Source of the DNA: Gammaproteobacteria bacterium
GTDB lineage: Bacteria > Pseudomonadota > Gammaproteobacteria > Magnimaribacterales > AG-339-G14
Assembly: GCA_004213955.1 (NCBI GenBank)
Contig: SGZL01000009.1
Coordinates: forward strand, 1-40,084
DNA length: 40,084 nucleotides
Reading direction: 5' to 3'
Position 1 is the first letter of the stretch, and every line of letters starts with the position of its first letter. This document shows positions 16,031 to 24,582 of the stretch, piece after piece. The translations under genes were made by a program, and so were the position numbers. The notes beneath the pieces were generated by a model that ran no database searches, was not told the DNA's origin, and saw nothing but the letters and a program-made list of their open reading frames with translations.

Positions 16031-18415
16031 TTAGTGAGTTTCAAGCTTATTTTTCTTATTTTTTTGATTTTTCTGCGATTTAGGCTCTACTGATTTTTCT
16101 TCAACCCATGGTTTAGGTTCTTCAGTAAAAACTACCTTGAAGACTTCATCAATCCACTTGACTGGTTTGATTTGTAAATCTTTAGTTATCTTTTCAGGTA
16201 TCTCCTTCAAATCTCCAATATTTCCATCTGGTATTAAGACAGTTTTAATACCTCCTCTTCTGGCAGCTAAAAGTTTTTCTTTCAATCCACCAATTTTTAA
16301 AACTTCACCTCTTAAGGTAATTTCGCCAGTCATTGCAACATCTGCTCGAACGGGAAGATTTGCTAAAACTGAAGTGACAGCTGTAACCATTGCAATACCT
16401 GCGCTGGGTCCGTCTTTAGGTGTAGCACCTTCAGGCACGTGAATGTGAATGTCGTTTAGTTCATGAAAATCAGGATTTATTCCAAGCCCCTCTGATCTAG
16501 ACCTAACTACGGAAATTGCCGCTTGAATTGATTCCTGCATAACGTCACCAAGCTTTCCGGTTTTAATAATTTTGCCTTTACCCTTGAAAGCTGATGCTTC
16601 AATAGTCAGTAACTCTCCACCAACTTGAGTCCATGCTAAACCAGTGACCTGACCAATTTTGTCTTTTTCTTTAGCTTCGCCAAAATCAAATTTCTTAACA
16701 CCAAGAAAATCTTCAATATTTTTCGATGATATTTTTTGTTTAGTTTTTCTTTTTAGGTCAGCGATTTTCTTGATAGTCTTTCGACATATTTTCGCTATCT
16801 CTCTTTCTAAAGCTCTAACACCTGCTTCTCTAGTAAAGTATCTAATTGCATCCAAAATACCAGAATCCTCAATTACAATTTCATTCTCTTTTAGGCCATT
16901 GTTCTTTAATTGCTTTGGTACAAGATAATTCTTTGCAATGCTTAATTTCTCGTCTTCTGTATAGCCTGGAAGTCTAATAATCTCCATTCTATCTAGTAAT
17001 GGTCCAGGGATATTGAGAGAATTTGCCGTGCAAACGAACATTACATCGGAAAGATCATAATCAACTTCTAAATAATGATCATTAAAAGTATGATTTTGCT
17101 CTGGATCCAGAACTTCAAGTAAGGCTGAAGAAGGATCGCCTCTATAGTCCGCGCCAATTTTATCTATCTCATCTAATAAAAATAAAGGATTTTTTACACC
17201 CACTTTAGACATTTTTTGTAAAATTTTTCCAGGCATAGAACCGATATAGGTTCTTCTATGCCCTCTTATCTCTGCTTCATCTCTAACACCGCCTAAAGCT
17301 ACTCTAATAAATTCCCTACCGGTTGCACGTGCAATAGATTCACCCAAAGAGGTTTTACCAACACCTGGAGGACCCACCAAACAAAGCACTGGACCTTTTA
17401 TTTTACTAACTCTTTTTTGGACAGATAAAAATTCTAGAATTCTTTCTTTTACTTCTTCAAGACCGTGATGATCACTTTCGAGAATGTCTGAAGCCTTGGA
17501 TATATTTTTTTGTATTTTAGATTTCTTCTTCCAAGGAATACTTATCATCCAATCTATATAGCCTCTGACTACCGAAGCTTCTGCAGACATTGGTGGCATC
17601 AATTTAAATTTATTTAATTCAGTATTAACTTTTTCAGTTGCCTCTTTTGGCATACCTGACTCTTTAATTTTCTTTTCAATTGACTCGATTTCATCGTCAA
17701 TATCTTCTCCTTCTCCCATTTCTTTTTTTAGAGCTTTCATTTGTTCACTCAAATAATATTCTTTTTGACTTTTTTCCATCTGTTTTTTTACGCGATCACG
17801 TATCTTTTTTTCCATTTGGGTTAAATCAAGTTGATTTTCAAGAAGTGATACTAAGTTCTTTGATCTTTCTTCTAGGTCAATTTCTTCTAAAAGGACCTGA
17901 CGATCTTCTAATGATAAAGACAAGTGACCTACAAGTGTATCGATGAGCTTATCTAGTCTTTCTATCGATCTTGCTTGACTTATTATTTCCGGTCTTATTT
18001 TTGAAGAAGATTTAGACAAATCTTTAAACTGAGATTTCAAAGTATTTATATAACTTTGTTGAAGATCATCATCCATAGAAGTTGAATTTAATATTTCTAC
18101 TTCAGATTCAAGAAACTCTTTTTTGTCTTTTATCTTTTTAAGAGTTGCTCTTTTAATTCCTTCAACTAATACTTTGAAAGTACCATCAGGAAGCTTTATT
18201 AATTGTAAAATTGTAGAAACTGTACCAATGTTGTATAGGTCTTCTTTTTTAGGATCTTCATCATCAGCATTTCTTTGAGCAATAAGCATAACCGATTTAT
18301 CGTCTGCCATAGCTTTTTGAAGAGCGTTAATAGATTTGTCTCTACCAACAAACAAAGGTGTAACAACGCCAGGAAAAATAACTACATCTCTTAATGGAAC
18401 TAAAGGTAATAACAT
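16031..18415 (-). CDS. lon: ATP-dependent protease Lon
   Basis: 794 residues. This cytoplasmic AAA+ serine protease degrades misfolded and regulatory proteins. The N-terminal LON domain starts LLPLVPLRDVVIFPG. Walker A is GPPGVGKTS (about residue 350), and Walker B is followed by LLDEIDKIG. The Ser-Lys dyad is S671 (PKDGPSAG) and K714 (GGLKEK). The protein ends in a Lys/Gln/Asn-rich tail that is longer and more basic than usual. It lies between clpX and hupB. A weak TTGAGT / TATATA pair in the 57-bp gap after clpX could be its own promoter; I saw no clear heat-shock sigma site. Confidence 0.98.
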   Translation of the reverse strand: MLLPLVPLRDVVIFPGVVTPLFVGRDKSINALQKAMADDKSVMLIAQRNADDEDPKKEDLYNIGTVSTILQLIKLPDGTFKVLVEGIKRATLKKIKDKKEFLESEVEILNSTSMDDDLQQSYINTLKSQFKDLSKSSSKIRPEIISQARSIERLDKLIDTLVGHLSLSLEDRQVLLEEIDLEERSKNLVSLLENQLDLTQMEKKIRDRVKKQMEKSQKEYYLSEQMKALKKEMGEGEDIDDEIESIEKKIKESGMPKEATEKVNTELNKFKLMPPMSAEASVVRGYIDWMISIPWKKKSKIQKNISKASDILESDHHGLEEVKERILEFLSVQKRVSKIKGPVLCLVGPPGVGKTSLGESIARATGREFIRVALGGVRDEAEIRGHRRTYIGSMPGKILQKMSKVGVKNPLFLLDEIDKIGADYRGDPSSALLEVLDPEQNHTFNDHYLEVDYDLSDVMFVCTANSLNIPGPLLDRMEIIRLPGYTEDEKLSIAKNYLVPKQLKNNGLKENEIVIEDSGILDAIRYFTREAGVRALEREIAKICRKTIKKIADLKRKTKQKISSKNIEDFLGVKKFDFGEAKEKDKIGQVTGLAWTQVGGELLTIEASAFKGKGKIIKTGKLGDVMQESIQAAISVVRSRSEGLGINPDFHELNDIHIHVPEGATPKDGPSAGIAMVTAVTSVLANLPVRADVAMTGEITLRGEVLKIGGLKEKLLAARRGGIKTVLIPDGNIGDLKEIPEKITKDLQIKPVKWIDEVFKVVFTEEPKPWVEEKSVEPKSQKNQKNKKNKLETH

Positions 18416-18472
18416 AAATATCTCTTATATATAAAATTAGTAAGGGCTAACTCAAAAAAATCAAATTTTTTT

Positions 18473-19738
18473 TTAACTATTTTCTTCTTGCGTTTTATTA
18501 TCAGTTCGATAAACATAAAATGGTTTAGATTCACCTTTTACAGACGCGGAATCTACAACTACTTTCTCTAATTCTGTTTCTGAGGGTACTTGATACATTG
18601 TATCAAGTAGAATATTTTCAATAATAGATCTTAAACCACGCGCCCCTGTCTTCATACTAATGGCTTTCTTAGCAATTTCATTCAGAGCATCGTCACGAAT
18701 ATCTAACTCGACTTCTTCCATCTCAAAAAGTTTCTTAAATTGTTTGGTTAAAGAATTTTTCGGTTCAGTCAAAATGGTAATTAAAGCATCTTCATCTAAT
18801 TCTTCAAGTGAAGCAATGACAGGAAGTCTTCCAATAAATTCAGGAATTAAACCGTATTTTATTAAGTCTTCTGGCTTAACTTTTCTAATTGTTTCAGCGA
18901 TAGTTTTTGACTCTACATTTTTAGTAACTGAAGCCTCAAAACCAATTCCTTTTTCTTCAGATCTACTTCTTATAATTTCATCTAAACCTGAAAAAGCACC
19001 TCCACAGATAAATAAAATATTAGATGTATCAACTTGAAGAAACTCTTGTTGAGGATGCTTTCGACCACCTTGAGGAGGTACAGAAGCGGTTGTTCCTTCT
19101 ATAAGTTTGAGTAATGCCTGCTGGACACCTTCTCCAGAAACGTCTCTTGTAATAGATGGATTGTCTGATTTTCTCGCAATCTTATCAATTTCATCTATGT
19201 AAACTATTCCAAGTTGAGCTTTTTCAACGTCATAATCACATTTTTGTAATAACTTCTGGATAATATTCTCAACATCTTCACCAACGTAGCCGGCTTCTGT
19301 GAGAGTTGTTGCGTCTGCAATGGTAAATGGAACATCAAGAAGTCTTGCTAATGTCTGAGCTAATAAAGTTTTTCCACTTCCTGTAGGACCAAGTAAAAGA
19401 ATATTACTTTTACCTAACTCTACATCGTCAGCAAGGTTTGAGTTTTTAAGCCTTTTATAGTGGTTGTAGACTGCAACCGAGAGAATTTTTTTTGCATCAT
19501 TTTGACCAATAACATACTGATCAAGAATTTCATTTATTTCCGCAGGAATTGGTAAGTTGTCTTTACTATTTTCATTTACTTCCTCTGAAGTATCTTCTTT
19601 GATTATATCGTTACATAACGCAACACACTCGTCGCAAATATATACAGAAGGGCCAGCAATAAGTTTTTTAACTTCGCTCTGGTTTTTTCCACAAAAAGAG
19701 CAAAATAGTTGTTTTTCTTTGGTATCTTTATCTGTCAT
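18473..19738 (-). CDS. clpX: ATP-dependent Clp protease ATP-binding subunit ClpX
   Basis: 421 residues. This hexameric AAA+ unfoldase delivers substrates to ClpP. The N-terminal zinc domain has four cysteines (FCSFCGKNQ and [10 protein letters not shown]). Walker A is [12 protein letters not shown], Walker B is in [12 protein letters not shown], and the pore loop is [10 protein letters not shown]. An IGF-type loop (KGIGFEAS) contacts ClpP. It starts 2 bp after the clpP stop, so clpP-clpX form one operon. Confidence 0.98.
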   Translation of the reverse strand: MTDKDTKEKQLFCSFCGKNQSEVKKLIAGPSVYICDECVALCNDIIKEDTSEEVNENSKDNLPIPAEINEILDQYVIGQNDAKKILSVAVYNHYKRLKNSNLADDVELGKSNILLLGPTGSGKTLLAQTLARLLDVPFTIADATTLTEAGYVGEDVENIIQKLLQKCDYDVEKAQLGIVYIDEIDKIARKSDNPSITRDVSGEGVQQALLKLIEGTTASVPPQGGRKHPQQEFLQVDTSNILFICGGAFSGLDEIIRSRSEEKGIGFEASVTKNVESKTIAETIRKVKPEDLIKYGLIPEFIGRLPVIASLEELDEDALITILTEPKNSLTKQFKKLFEMEEVELDIRDDALNEIAKKAISMKTGARGLRSIIENILLDTMYQVPSETELEKVVVDSASVKGESKPFYVYRTDNKTQEENS

Positions 19739-19740
19739 TT

Positions 19741-20337
19741 TTAAGTTCTTTCAGTTAAAACTTTATCTATTAAACCGTATTCGCAAGCTTCTTCTCCAGA
19801 CATAAAATTGTCTCTTTCTGTGTCTTGAGAAATTTTCTTAAGAGATTGTTCACAATGTTTAGACAATATCTCATTAAGCTTAGTTCTAATTTTAAGCATT
19901 TCCTTAGCTTGAATTTCAATATCAGTTGCCTGACCTTGAAAACCACCCATGGGCTGATGAATCATTATTCTGGAATTGGGAAGAGCAAACCTTTTTTCTT
20001 TTGTGCCTCCTGCTAGGAGCACCGCTCCCATACTACATGCCTGACCAATACAAAGCGTACTAATGTCAGGTTTTATATAAGTCATAGTGTCATAAATCGA
20101 AAGACCAGCGGTGACTGATCCACCGGGAGAATTTATATATAAGTTAATGTCTTTTTCTGGATTTTCTGCTTCAAGAAACAGTAGTTGCGCTACGATAAGG
20201 TTTGCCATTTGATCCTCTACCGTTCCAGTAATAAAAATAACTCTTTCTTTGAGTAGTCTAGAGTAAATGTCAAAAGCCCTTTCGCCTCTTGGTGTTTGTT
20301 CCACCACCATTGGTACGAGTTGATTTATGTAATCCAT
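19741..20337 (-). CDS. clpP: ATP-dependent Clp protease proteolytic subunit
   Basis: 198 residues. It is the tetradecameric serine peptidase of ClpXP. The catalytic triad is S102 (GQACSMGA), H127 (MIHQPMGG) and D172 (QDTERD). The oxyanion segment [10 protein letters not shown] is present. The annotated start gives a short N-terminus ([15 protein letters not shown]). It follows tig by 9 bp and precedes clpX by 2 bp. Confidence 0.98.
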   Translation of the reverse strand: MDYINQLVPMVVEQTPRGERAFDIYSRLLKERVIFITGTVEDQMANLIVAQLLFLEAENPEKDINLYINSPGGSVTAGLSIYDTMTYIKPDISTLCIGQACSMGAVLLAGGTKEKRFALPNSRIMIHQPMGGFQGQATDIEIQAKEMLKIRTKLNEILSKHCEQSLKKISQDTERDNFMSGEEACEYGLIDKVLTERT

Positions 20338-20346
20338 ATAAATAAT

Positions 20347-21642
20347 TTAACTCATTGCCATGATTTCTTCAAAACTTAGTTTTTCAGTTTCACATTTTGC
20401 CTCGGAAGATATAAGTTCGGTAACCTGTTCTTCCAAAGCAATCGACTCAATATTTTTTAGTTGATCTTCGTTTCCAAATATCCATTGTTTATATTGTTCA
20501 GGATCTTTAAAACCACTTGCTCTTTCTTCAATCAATTCTTTTATAACTTCATCATTTTTTTCTATTTTCCGTTCTTCAATAATTTTATTAAGAATCACTC
20601 CAAGTTTTACCCTTTTCGTAGCATTTTCTTCAAATGTGTTCAAAGGAAGCTCTTCGTCTTTTAGTTTTGTTGGATCCATTCCCATTTGTTGAGCTGAGGA
20701 ATTTCGTAAGTTTTGGGCTTCAGCCAAAACCATTGCTGAAGGGATTTCAAGAGTATTTTGCTCTTCTATTGCATCAAATATTCTTTCTTTTAATTTTCTT
20801 TTTTGAGTAATCTTTAAATCCTTTTCTAATTGGGTTTTAAGATTATCTCTAAATTCCTTTTCAGAATTAGAGGGAATACCAGCCTGAATATAAAACTCTT
20901 CATTTAATTCTGCAGGCTGAGTATTCAAAACTTCATTTACTTCTATTTTAAATAAAGTTTCTTTTCCCTTAAGATTTTCTGCATGATAATCGTCTGGAAA
21001 ATTTAAATTTAAATCTTTTTTGTCTCCTGCTTTTAAACCAATCAAACCTTCTTCGAAGCCTGGAATCATATTCTTAGAACCAATTTCTATAAGATAATCC
21101 TTAGCTTCACCACCTTCAAATTTTTCATTATCTAGAAAGCCTTCAAAATTTATTTTTGCAAAATCTCCATCAGAAATTTCTTTTTGAACAGATTCTAATT
21201 TTCCAAATCTTTTTTGCATTTTTTCTATTGTACTGTTGACGTCTTCTTCTTTTAAATCACATTCGGGTTTTTTTATTTTTAGAGAAGAAAATTTCTTTAG
21301 ATCAAATTCTGGATATACTTCATACGAAGCCTCAACATTTATGTCTTTATTAATATCCATAGAAAGTGGGTTTAAAGCTGGCTGCCCTACTACAGAGATC
21401 TTTTTTTCCGTGATAATCTTATAAAAATCATTTGTCATTAACTCGTATATCACTCTAGCTTTTAGCTGTTCTCCATAAATATTTTCAATGACATCTAAAG
21501 GCGCTTTCCCTTTTCTGTATCCTTTTAAATCTGAGGTAGATTGTTCTTTTAATAATTTCTTTTGAAAATCTTCCAACATATTGCTAGAAAGAATCTTAAA
21601 TTTAAGTTTTTTTACTTTTTCTTTTTTTCCAAATCCAAACAT
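20347..21642 (-). CDS. tig: Trigger factor
   Basis: I place the start at the ATG at 21642 (431 residues), with GGAG 5-6 nt upstream; a longer frame to 21699 would run through tRNA-His and is rejected. This ribosome-bound chaperone has a prolyl isomerase activity. The ribosome-binding signature GFRKGKxP appears as GYRKGKAP near residue 41. The FKBP-like domain is at about 140-230 (DGDFAKINFEGFLDNEKFEGG, LIEIGSKNMIPGFEEGLIG), and a long C-terminal helical arm follows. The first residues (MFGFGKKEKVKK) are unusually basic. The 3' end of tRNA-His is only 12 nt upstream, so tRNAs and tig may share a transcript. Confidence 0.95.
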   Translation of the reverse strand: MFGFGKKEKVKKLKFKILSSNMLEDFQKKLLKEQSTSDLKGYRKGKAPLDVIENIYGEQLKARVIYELMTNDFYKIITEKKISVVGQPALNPLSMDINKDINVEASYEVYPEFDLKKFSSLKIKKPECDLKEEDVNSTIEKMQKRFGKLESVQKEISDGDFAKINFEGFLDNEKFEGGEAKDYLIEIGSKNMIPGFEEGLIGLKAGDKKDLNLNFPDDYHAENLKGKETLFKIEVNEVLNTQPAELNEEFYIQAGIPSNSEKEFRDNLKTQLEKDLKITQKRKLKERIFDAIEEQNTLEIPSAMVLAEAQNLRNSSAQQMGMDPTKLKDEELPLNTFEENATKRVKLGVILNKIIEERKIEKNDEVIKELIEERASGFKDPEQYKQWIFGNEDQLKNIESIALEEQVTELISSEAKCETEKLSFEEIMAMS

Positions 21643-21654
21643 ATTTACTCCAAA

Positions 21655-21731
21655 TGGGGTGGACGATGGGACTTGAACCCACGACAACCGGTACCACAAA
21701 CCAGCGCTCTACCAACTGAGCTACGCCCACC
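21655..21731 (-). tRNA. tRNA-His (GTG)
   Basis: Cloverleaf with acceptor GTGGGCG / CGTCCAC, an extra G at -1 (21731) opposite a C at position 73, which is the tRNA-His identity feature, anticodon loop TTGTGGT and T-loop TTCAAGT. CCA is encoded (21657-21655). Confidence 0.97.
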
Positions 21732-21737
21732 ATATCA

Positions 21738-21814
21738 TGGCCTCCCGGGCAGGATTCGAACCTGCGACCCTCTGCTTAGAAGGCAGATGCTCTATCCAGC
21801 TGAGCTACCGAGAG
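21738..21814 (-). tRNA. tRNA-Arg (TCT)
   Basis: Acceptor CTCTCGG / CCGGGAG, anticodon stem TCTGC / GCAGA with loop CTTCTAA, T-arm GCAGG / CCTGC, discriminator G and encoded CCA. It lies 6 bp from tRNA-His in the same transcript. Confidence 0.97.
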
Positions 21815-21871
21815 AATTATTGCTTATTCTATATAAAAGGTTTTGATTAGTCTTGTATGAGTTAGTTCAAG

Positions 21872-21955
21872 GCTCCCGGTCAGGAGTTGAACCTGTAACT
21901 TATTATATTGCTTCCATGCAGTTAAATAAGAATTCTACCGTTTAGAAACCGGGAG
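21872..21955 (-). ncRNA. tRNA-like element without a normal anticodon arm
   Basis: Read on the minus strand it has a perfect 7-bp acceptor-like stem CTCCCGG / CCGGGAG, and a D-arm-like hairpin TTCT-AAACGGT-AGAA. It also has a T-arm with exact consensus GGTTCAACTCC in a 4-bp stem (CAGG / CCTG). Between them is a 32-nt arm closed by CTTATT / AATAAG instead of a 5-bp stem with a 7-nt loop; no anticodon can be assigned. No CCA is encoded (CCTT follows), unlike the neighbouring tRNAs. The 3' half closely resembles tRNA-Arg(TCT) next door. It is either a degenerate duplicate or a tRNA-derived structured RNA. Confidence 0.5.
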
Positions 21956-22029
21956 TTCTTATCTTCTCTTCCCTGAGAACCATATTGATGTCTCTTTATA
22001 AATCTAACACAAATAAATATCTAATCAAA

Positions 22030-22106
22030 TGGTCGGGGTGGAGGGATTTGAACCCCCGACATCCTGCTCCCAAAGCAGGCGCGCTACCAGACTGCGCTAC
22101 ACCCCG
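22030..22106 (-). tRNA. tRNA-Pro (TGG)
   Basis: Acceptor CGGGGTG / CACCCCG, anticodon stem CCTGC / GCAGG with loop TTTGGGA, T-arm CGGGG-TTCAAAT-CCCTC-type, discriminator A and encoded CCA. First gene of the tRNA cluster, divergent from folD. Confidence 0.97.
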
Positions 22107-22129
22107 TTAAATAAAAAATTGAAGAATGC

Positions 22130-22136
22130 TATCATA
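22130..22136. promoter_or_regulatory. Overlapping divergent -10 elements (folD / tRNA cluster)
   Basis: TATCATA reads TATCAT on plus (22130-22135) and TATGAT on minus (22136-22131). The minus element would start the tRNA transcript about 18 nt before tRNA-Pro; the plus element would give folD a leader of only about 5 nt. No good -35 was seen. Confidence 0.3.
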
Positions 22137-22146
22137 TCAAATAACC

Positions 22147-22986
22147 ATGACTATAGTATTAGACGGAAAAAAATTATCGGAAAAATCCGAAGAGGGTTTC
22201 AAAGAAAGAGTATCTAAAATAAAAGAAACCACTGGTTCTTCACCAATATTAGCAACTATTTTAGTAGGTGATAATCCTGCTTCGGCTACTTATGTAAATA
22301 TGAAAGGAAATGCATGTAAACGTATTGGAATGAAGTCGCTAAAAGTTGAACTGTCCGAAAAAACTACAACAGAAGAATTAATAAATGAAATAAATGTCTT
22401 AAATAAAAATAAAGATGTTCATGGAATTCTTCTTCAACATCCTGTTCCAAATCAAATTGACGAAAGAAAATGTTTTGATGCAATTAAAATTGAGAAAGAT
22501 GTCGATGGTGTAACTAGTTTAGGTTTTGGAAAAATGAGTATGCAAGAAAGAGCTTTTGGTTCTTGTACGCCTTATGGAATTATGAGGTTATTAGATGAAT
22601 ACGAAATAGAATTAGAGGGAAAATCAGCAGTGGTTGTAGGCAGAAGTCCTATACTGGGAAAACCAATGGCTATGATGTTGTTAAACAGAAATAGTACAGT
22701 GACCATTTGTCATTCAAAGACAAAAAATCTTGAAAGCAAAATAAATGATGCTGACATCATAGTAGGTGCAGTAGGTATCCCTAAATTTATCAAAGGAAAT
22801 TGGATTAAGAACAAAGCTGTAGTAATCGATGCTGGCTATCATCCTGAAAAATGTGGAGACATTGAATTAGAATCAGTAATAGATAGATGTCATGCTTACA
22901 CACCTGTGCCAGGTGGTGTCGGACCCATGACGATTAATACTTTAATTATGCAGACCCTTGAAAGCTGCGAAGAAAGTTTAAAATAA
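22147..22986 (+). CDS. folD: Methylenetetrahydrofolate dehydrogenase / cyclohydrolase
   Basis: I prefer the ATG at 22147 (279 residues, [13 protein letters not shown]), which matches the family start; an upstream in-frame ATG at 22126 would add seven residues. It interconverts 5,10-methylene- and 10-formyl-tetrahydrofolate. The catalytic Lys is in [14 protein letters not shown]. The substrate loop reads GILLQHPVP where most enzymes have QLPLP. The NADP-binding region is [18 protein letters not shown], and the C-terminal [11 protein letters not shown] is canonical. It is convergent with the acyl-CoA synthetase (2-bp gap). Confidence 0.95.
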   Translation: MTIVLDGKKLSEKSEEGFKERVSKIKETTGSSPILATILVGDNPASATYVNMKGNACKRIGMKSLKVELSEKTTTEELINEINVLNKNKDVHGILLQHPVPNQIDERKCFDAIKIEKDVDGVTSLGFGKMSMQERAFGSCTPYGIMRLLDEYEIELEGKSAVVVGRSPILGKPMAMMLLNRNSTVTICHSKTKNLESKINDADIIVGAVGIPKFIKGNWIKNKAVVIDAGYHPEKCGDIELESVIDRCHAYTPVPGGVGPMTINTLIMQTLESCEESLK

Positions 22987-22988
22987 AA

Positions 22989-24530
22989 TTATTTCTCCCA
23001 GTATTCATTTTTTAAAAGTCTTTTATATAATTTACCAGTAGGATGACGTGGTAACTCGGGTCTGAAATCTATCGATTTAGGGCATTTAACATGAGAGATT
23101 TTTTCTCGACAATAAGACATTAATTCTTGTTCTAAATTATTATCGATTTCACTCATATTTACTGGTTGAACAACAGCCTTAACTTCTTCACCCATTTCTT
23201 CATTAGGAACTCCAAAAACAGCTACATCAGCAACTTTAGGATGCATAACCAAAACATCTTCTGTTTCCTTAGGATAAATATTCACGCCGCCAGATATAAT
23301 CATAAAAGCTTTTCGATCGGTTAAATACAGATAATCATCGTCATCTAAATAACCAACGTCTCCTAAAGTCGAGTATCCTTGTTTTGATCTTGAACTTTTA
23401 GTTTTTTCTGGATCGTTATGATATTCAAATGTTTGTGAAGTAGGCCCTTCAAAATAAATAGTACCCTCTTCTCCTTTTGCAACATCATTTCCATCATCAT
23501 CTAAAATGTGAATTGGGCCTAACAGAGATTTACCAACTGTCCCTTTATGTTGTAACCACTCTTCAGAATTACAAGCAACAAAACCATTGAATTCTGTTCC
23601 AGCATAATATTCATGAAGAATCGGCCCCCACCAATCAATCATCTTTTCTTTTACTTCTGCTGGACAAGGTGCTGCTGCATGTATGGCAACTTTATGAGAA
23701 CTTAAATCATATTTATTAAAAATTGATGGATCACTTTTTAGAAACCTAACAAACATTGTTGGAACCCATTGGGAATGAGTAATTTTATATTCTTCTATTA
23801 ATTTTAGAGCGACTTCAGGATCAAATTTTTCCATCACAATGGAAGTGGCTCCCAATGCTTGAAATCCAGTATTAAATCCTAGTGGAGCTGAATGATAAAG
23901 AGGAGCTGGAGATAAATATATTGAATCTGAATTTGCACCATACATTCCTTCAACTACCCTAGTTAATCCTAAATCTTCCTCTTCGGCAGTGTAAGGAAGA
24001 GGATTAAGAGTAATTTCTCTGCTTACCCCTTTTGGCTTTCCTGTTGTGCCAGAAGAATACAACATTGTAGAACCTTGACATTCATTATCAATTGGATGAT
24101 TTGGGAATTTAGAAATAGCTTCTTCTAAAGACTTGTAATCTTCATTACCTCCATCAACCATAAATTTATGGACGCCTTTTAACAAAGGCGTTAATAAAGA
24201 TGCATTTTCTTCCAAAAAATTTGAGGTAATAAAAACTTTTGCTCCACAATCTTTAACAATATATTCAACTTCTTCTGGTTGTAATCTCCAACTTATGGCG
24301 GTGTATCGTAATCCACTCCTGTAAGCTGCGGCAGCTATTGGAAAAAAATATTTATGGTTTTCCATCATAAAAGCCATACTATCTCCAGGATTTAAATCTA
24401 AAGACCTAAATAAATGAGCCATTTGATTAGAAATTTCATTTAGATCTTGATGAGTTATTATTTCTCCACTTCCAGCCATAATAATTGCTGGTTTGTCTTT
24501 AAACTTAGGTCCATTTACTCCCGGGTGCAT
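22989..24530 (-). CDS. Acyl-CoA synthetase (AMP-dependent, FadD-like)
   Basis: 513 residues. It activates a carboxylic acid through an acyl-AMP to the CoA thioester. The phosphate-binding motif STMLYSSGTTGKPKG is at about residues 160-174. YAGTEFNGF and GDVGYLDDDDYLYLTDR follow, then the hinge KAFMIISGGVNIYPKE, and the catalytic Lys is in HPTGKLYKRLLK near the end. The shape fits medium- or long-chain fatty acid CoA ligases, but the exact acid is not readable. An AAGGAG Shine-Dalgarno precedes the ATG. It diverges from the FabY-like gene across 52 bp. Confidence 0.88.
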   Translation of the reverse strand: MHPGVNGPKFKDKPAIIMAGSGEIITHQDLNEISNQMAHLFRSLDLNPGDSMAFMMENHKYFFPIAAAAYRSGLRYTAISWRLQPEEVEYIVKDCGAKVFITSNFLEENASLLTPLLKGVHKFMVDGGNEDYKSLEEAISKFPNHPIDNECQGSTMLYSSGTTGKPKGVSREITLNPLPYTAEEEDLGLTRVVEGMYGANSDSIYLSPAPLYHSAPLGFNTGFQALGATSIVMEKFDPEVALKLIEEYKITHSQWVPTMFVRFLKSDPSIFNKYDLSSHKVAIHAAAPCPAEVKEKMIDWWGPILHEYYAGTEFNGFVACNSEEWLQHKGTVGKSLLGPIHILDDDGNDVAKGEEGTIYFEGPTSQTFEYHNDPEKTKSSRSKQGYSTLGDVGYLDDDDYLYLTDRKAFMIISGGVNIYPKETEDVLVMHPKVADVAVFGVPNEEMGEEVKAVVQPVNMSEIDNNLEQELMSYCREKISHVKCPKSIDFRPELPRHPTGKLYKRLLKNEYWEK

Positions 24531-24582
24531 TTTTTCTCCTTAATTGATATAAAATATTAATACTATCTGATCAAAATTAACA

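Noticed and set aside
16137-16442. Reading frame antisense to lon (about 100 codons), and similar antisense frames elsewhere
   Set aside because: They lie wholly inside well-conserved genes on the opposite strand, have no ribosome-binding site and show no recognisable domain.
18416-18472. Heat-shock (sigma-32-type) promoter before lon
   Set aside because: A CCCTTACTAA stretch is only loosely similar to the -10 consensus, and no CTTGAA-like -35 is spaced correctly.
21643-21699. Longer trigger factor start at 21699
   Set aside because: It would translate through the 3' half of tRNA-His; the ATG at 21642 has a GGAG ribosome-binding site and the expected length.
24531-24582. Palindrome TATTAATA (24555-24562) as a fourth symmetric divergent promoter
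   Set aside because: Its hexamers match the -10 consensus at only about four positions, so in this AT-rich gap it is not distinguishable from chance.
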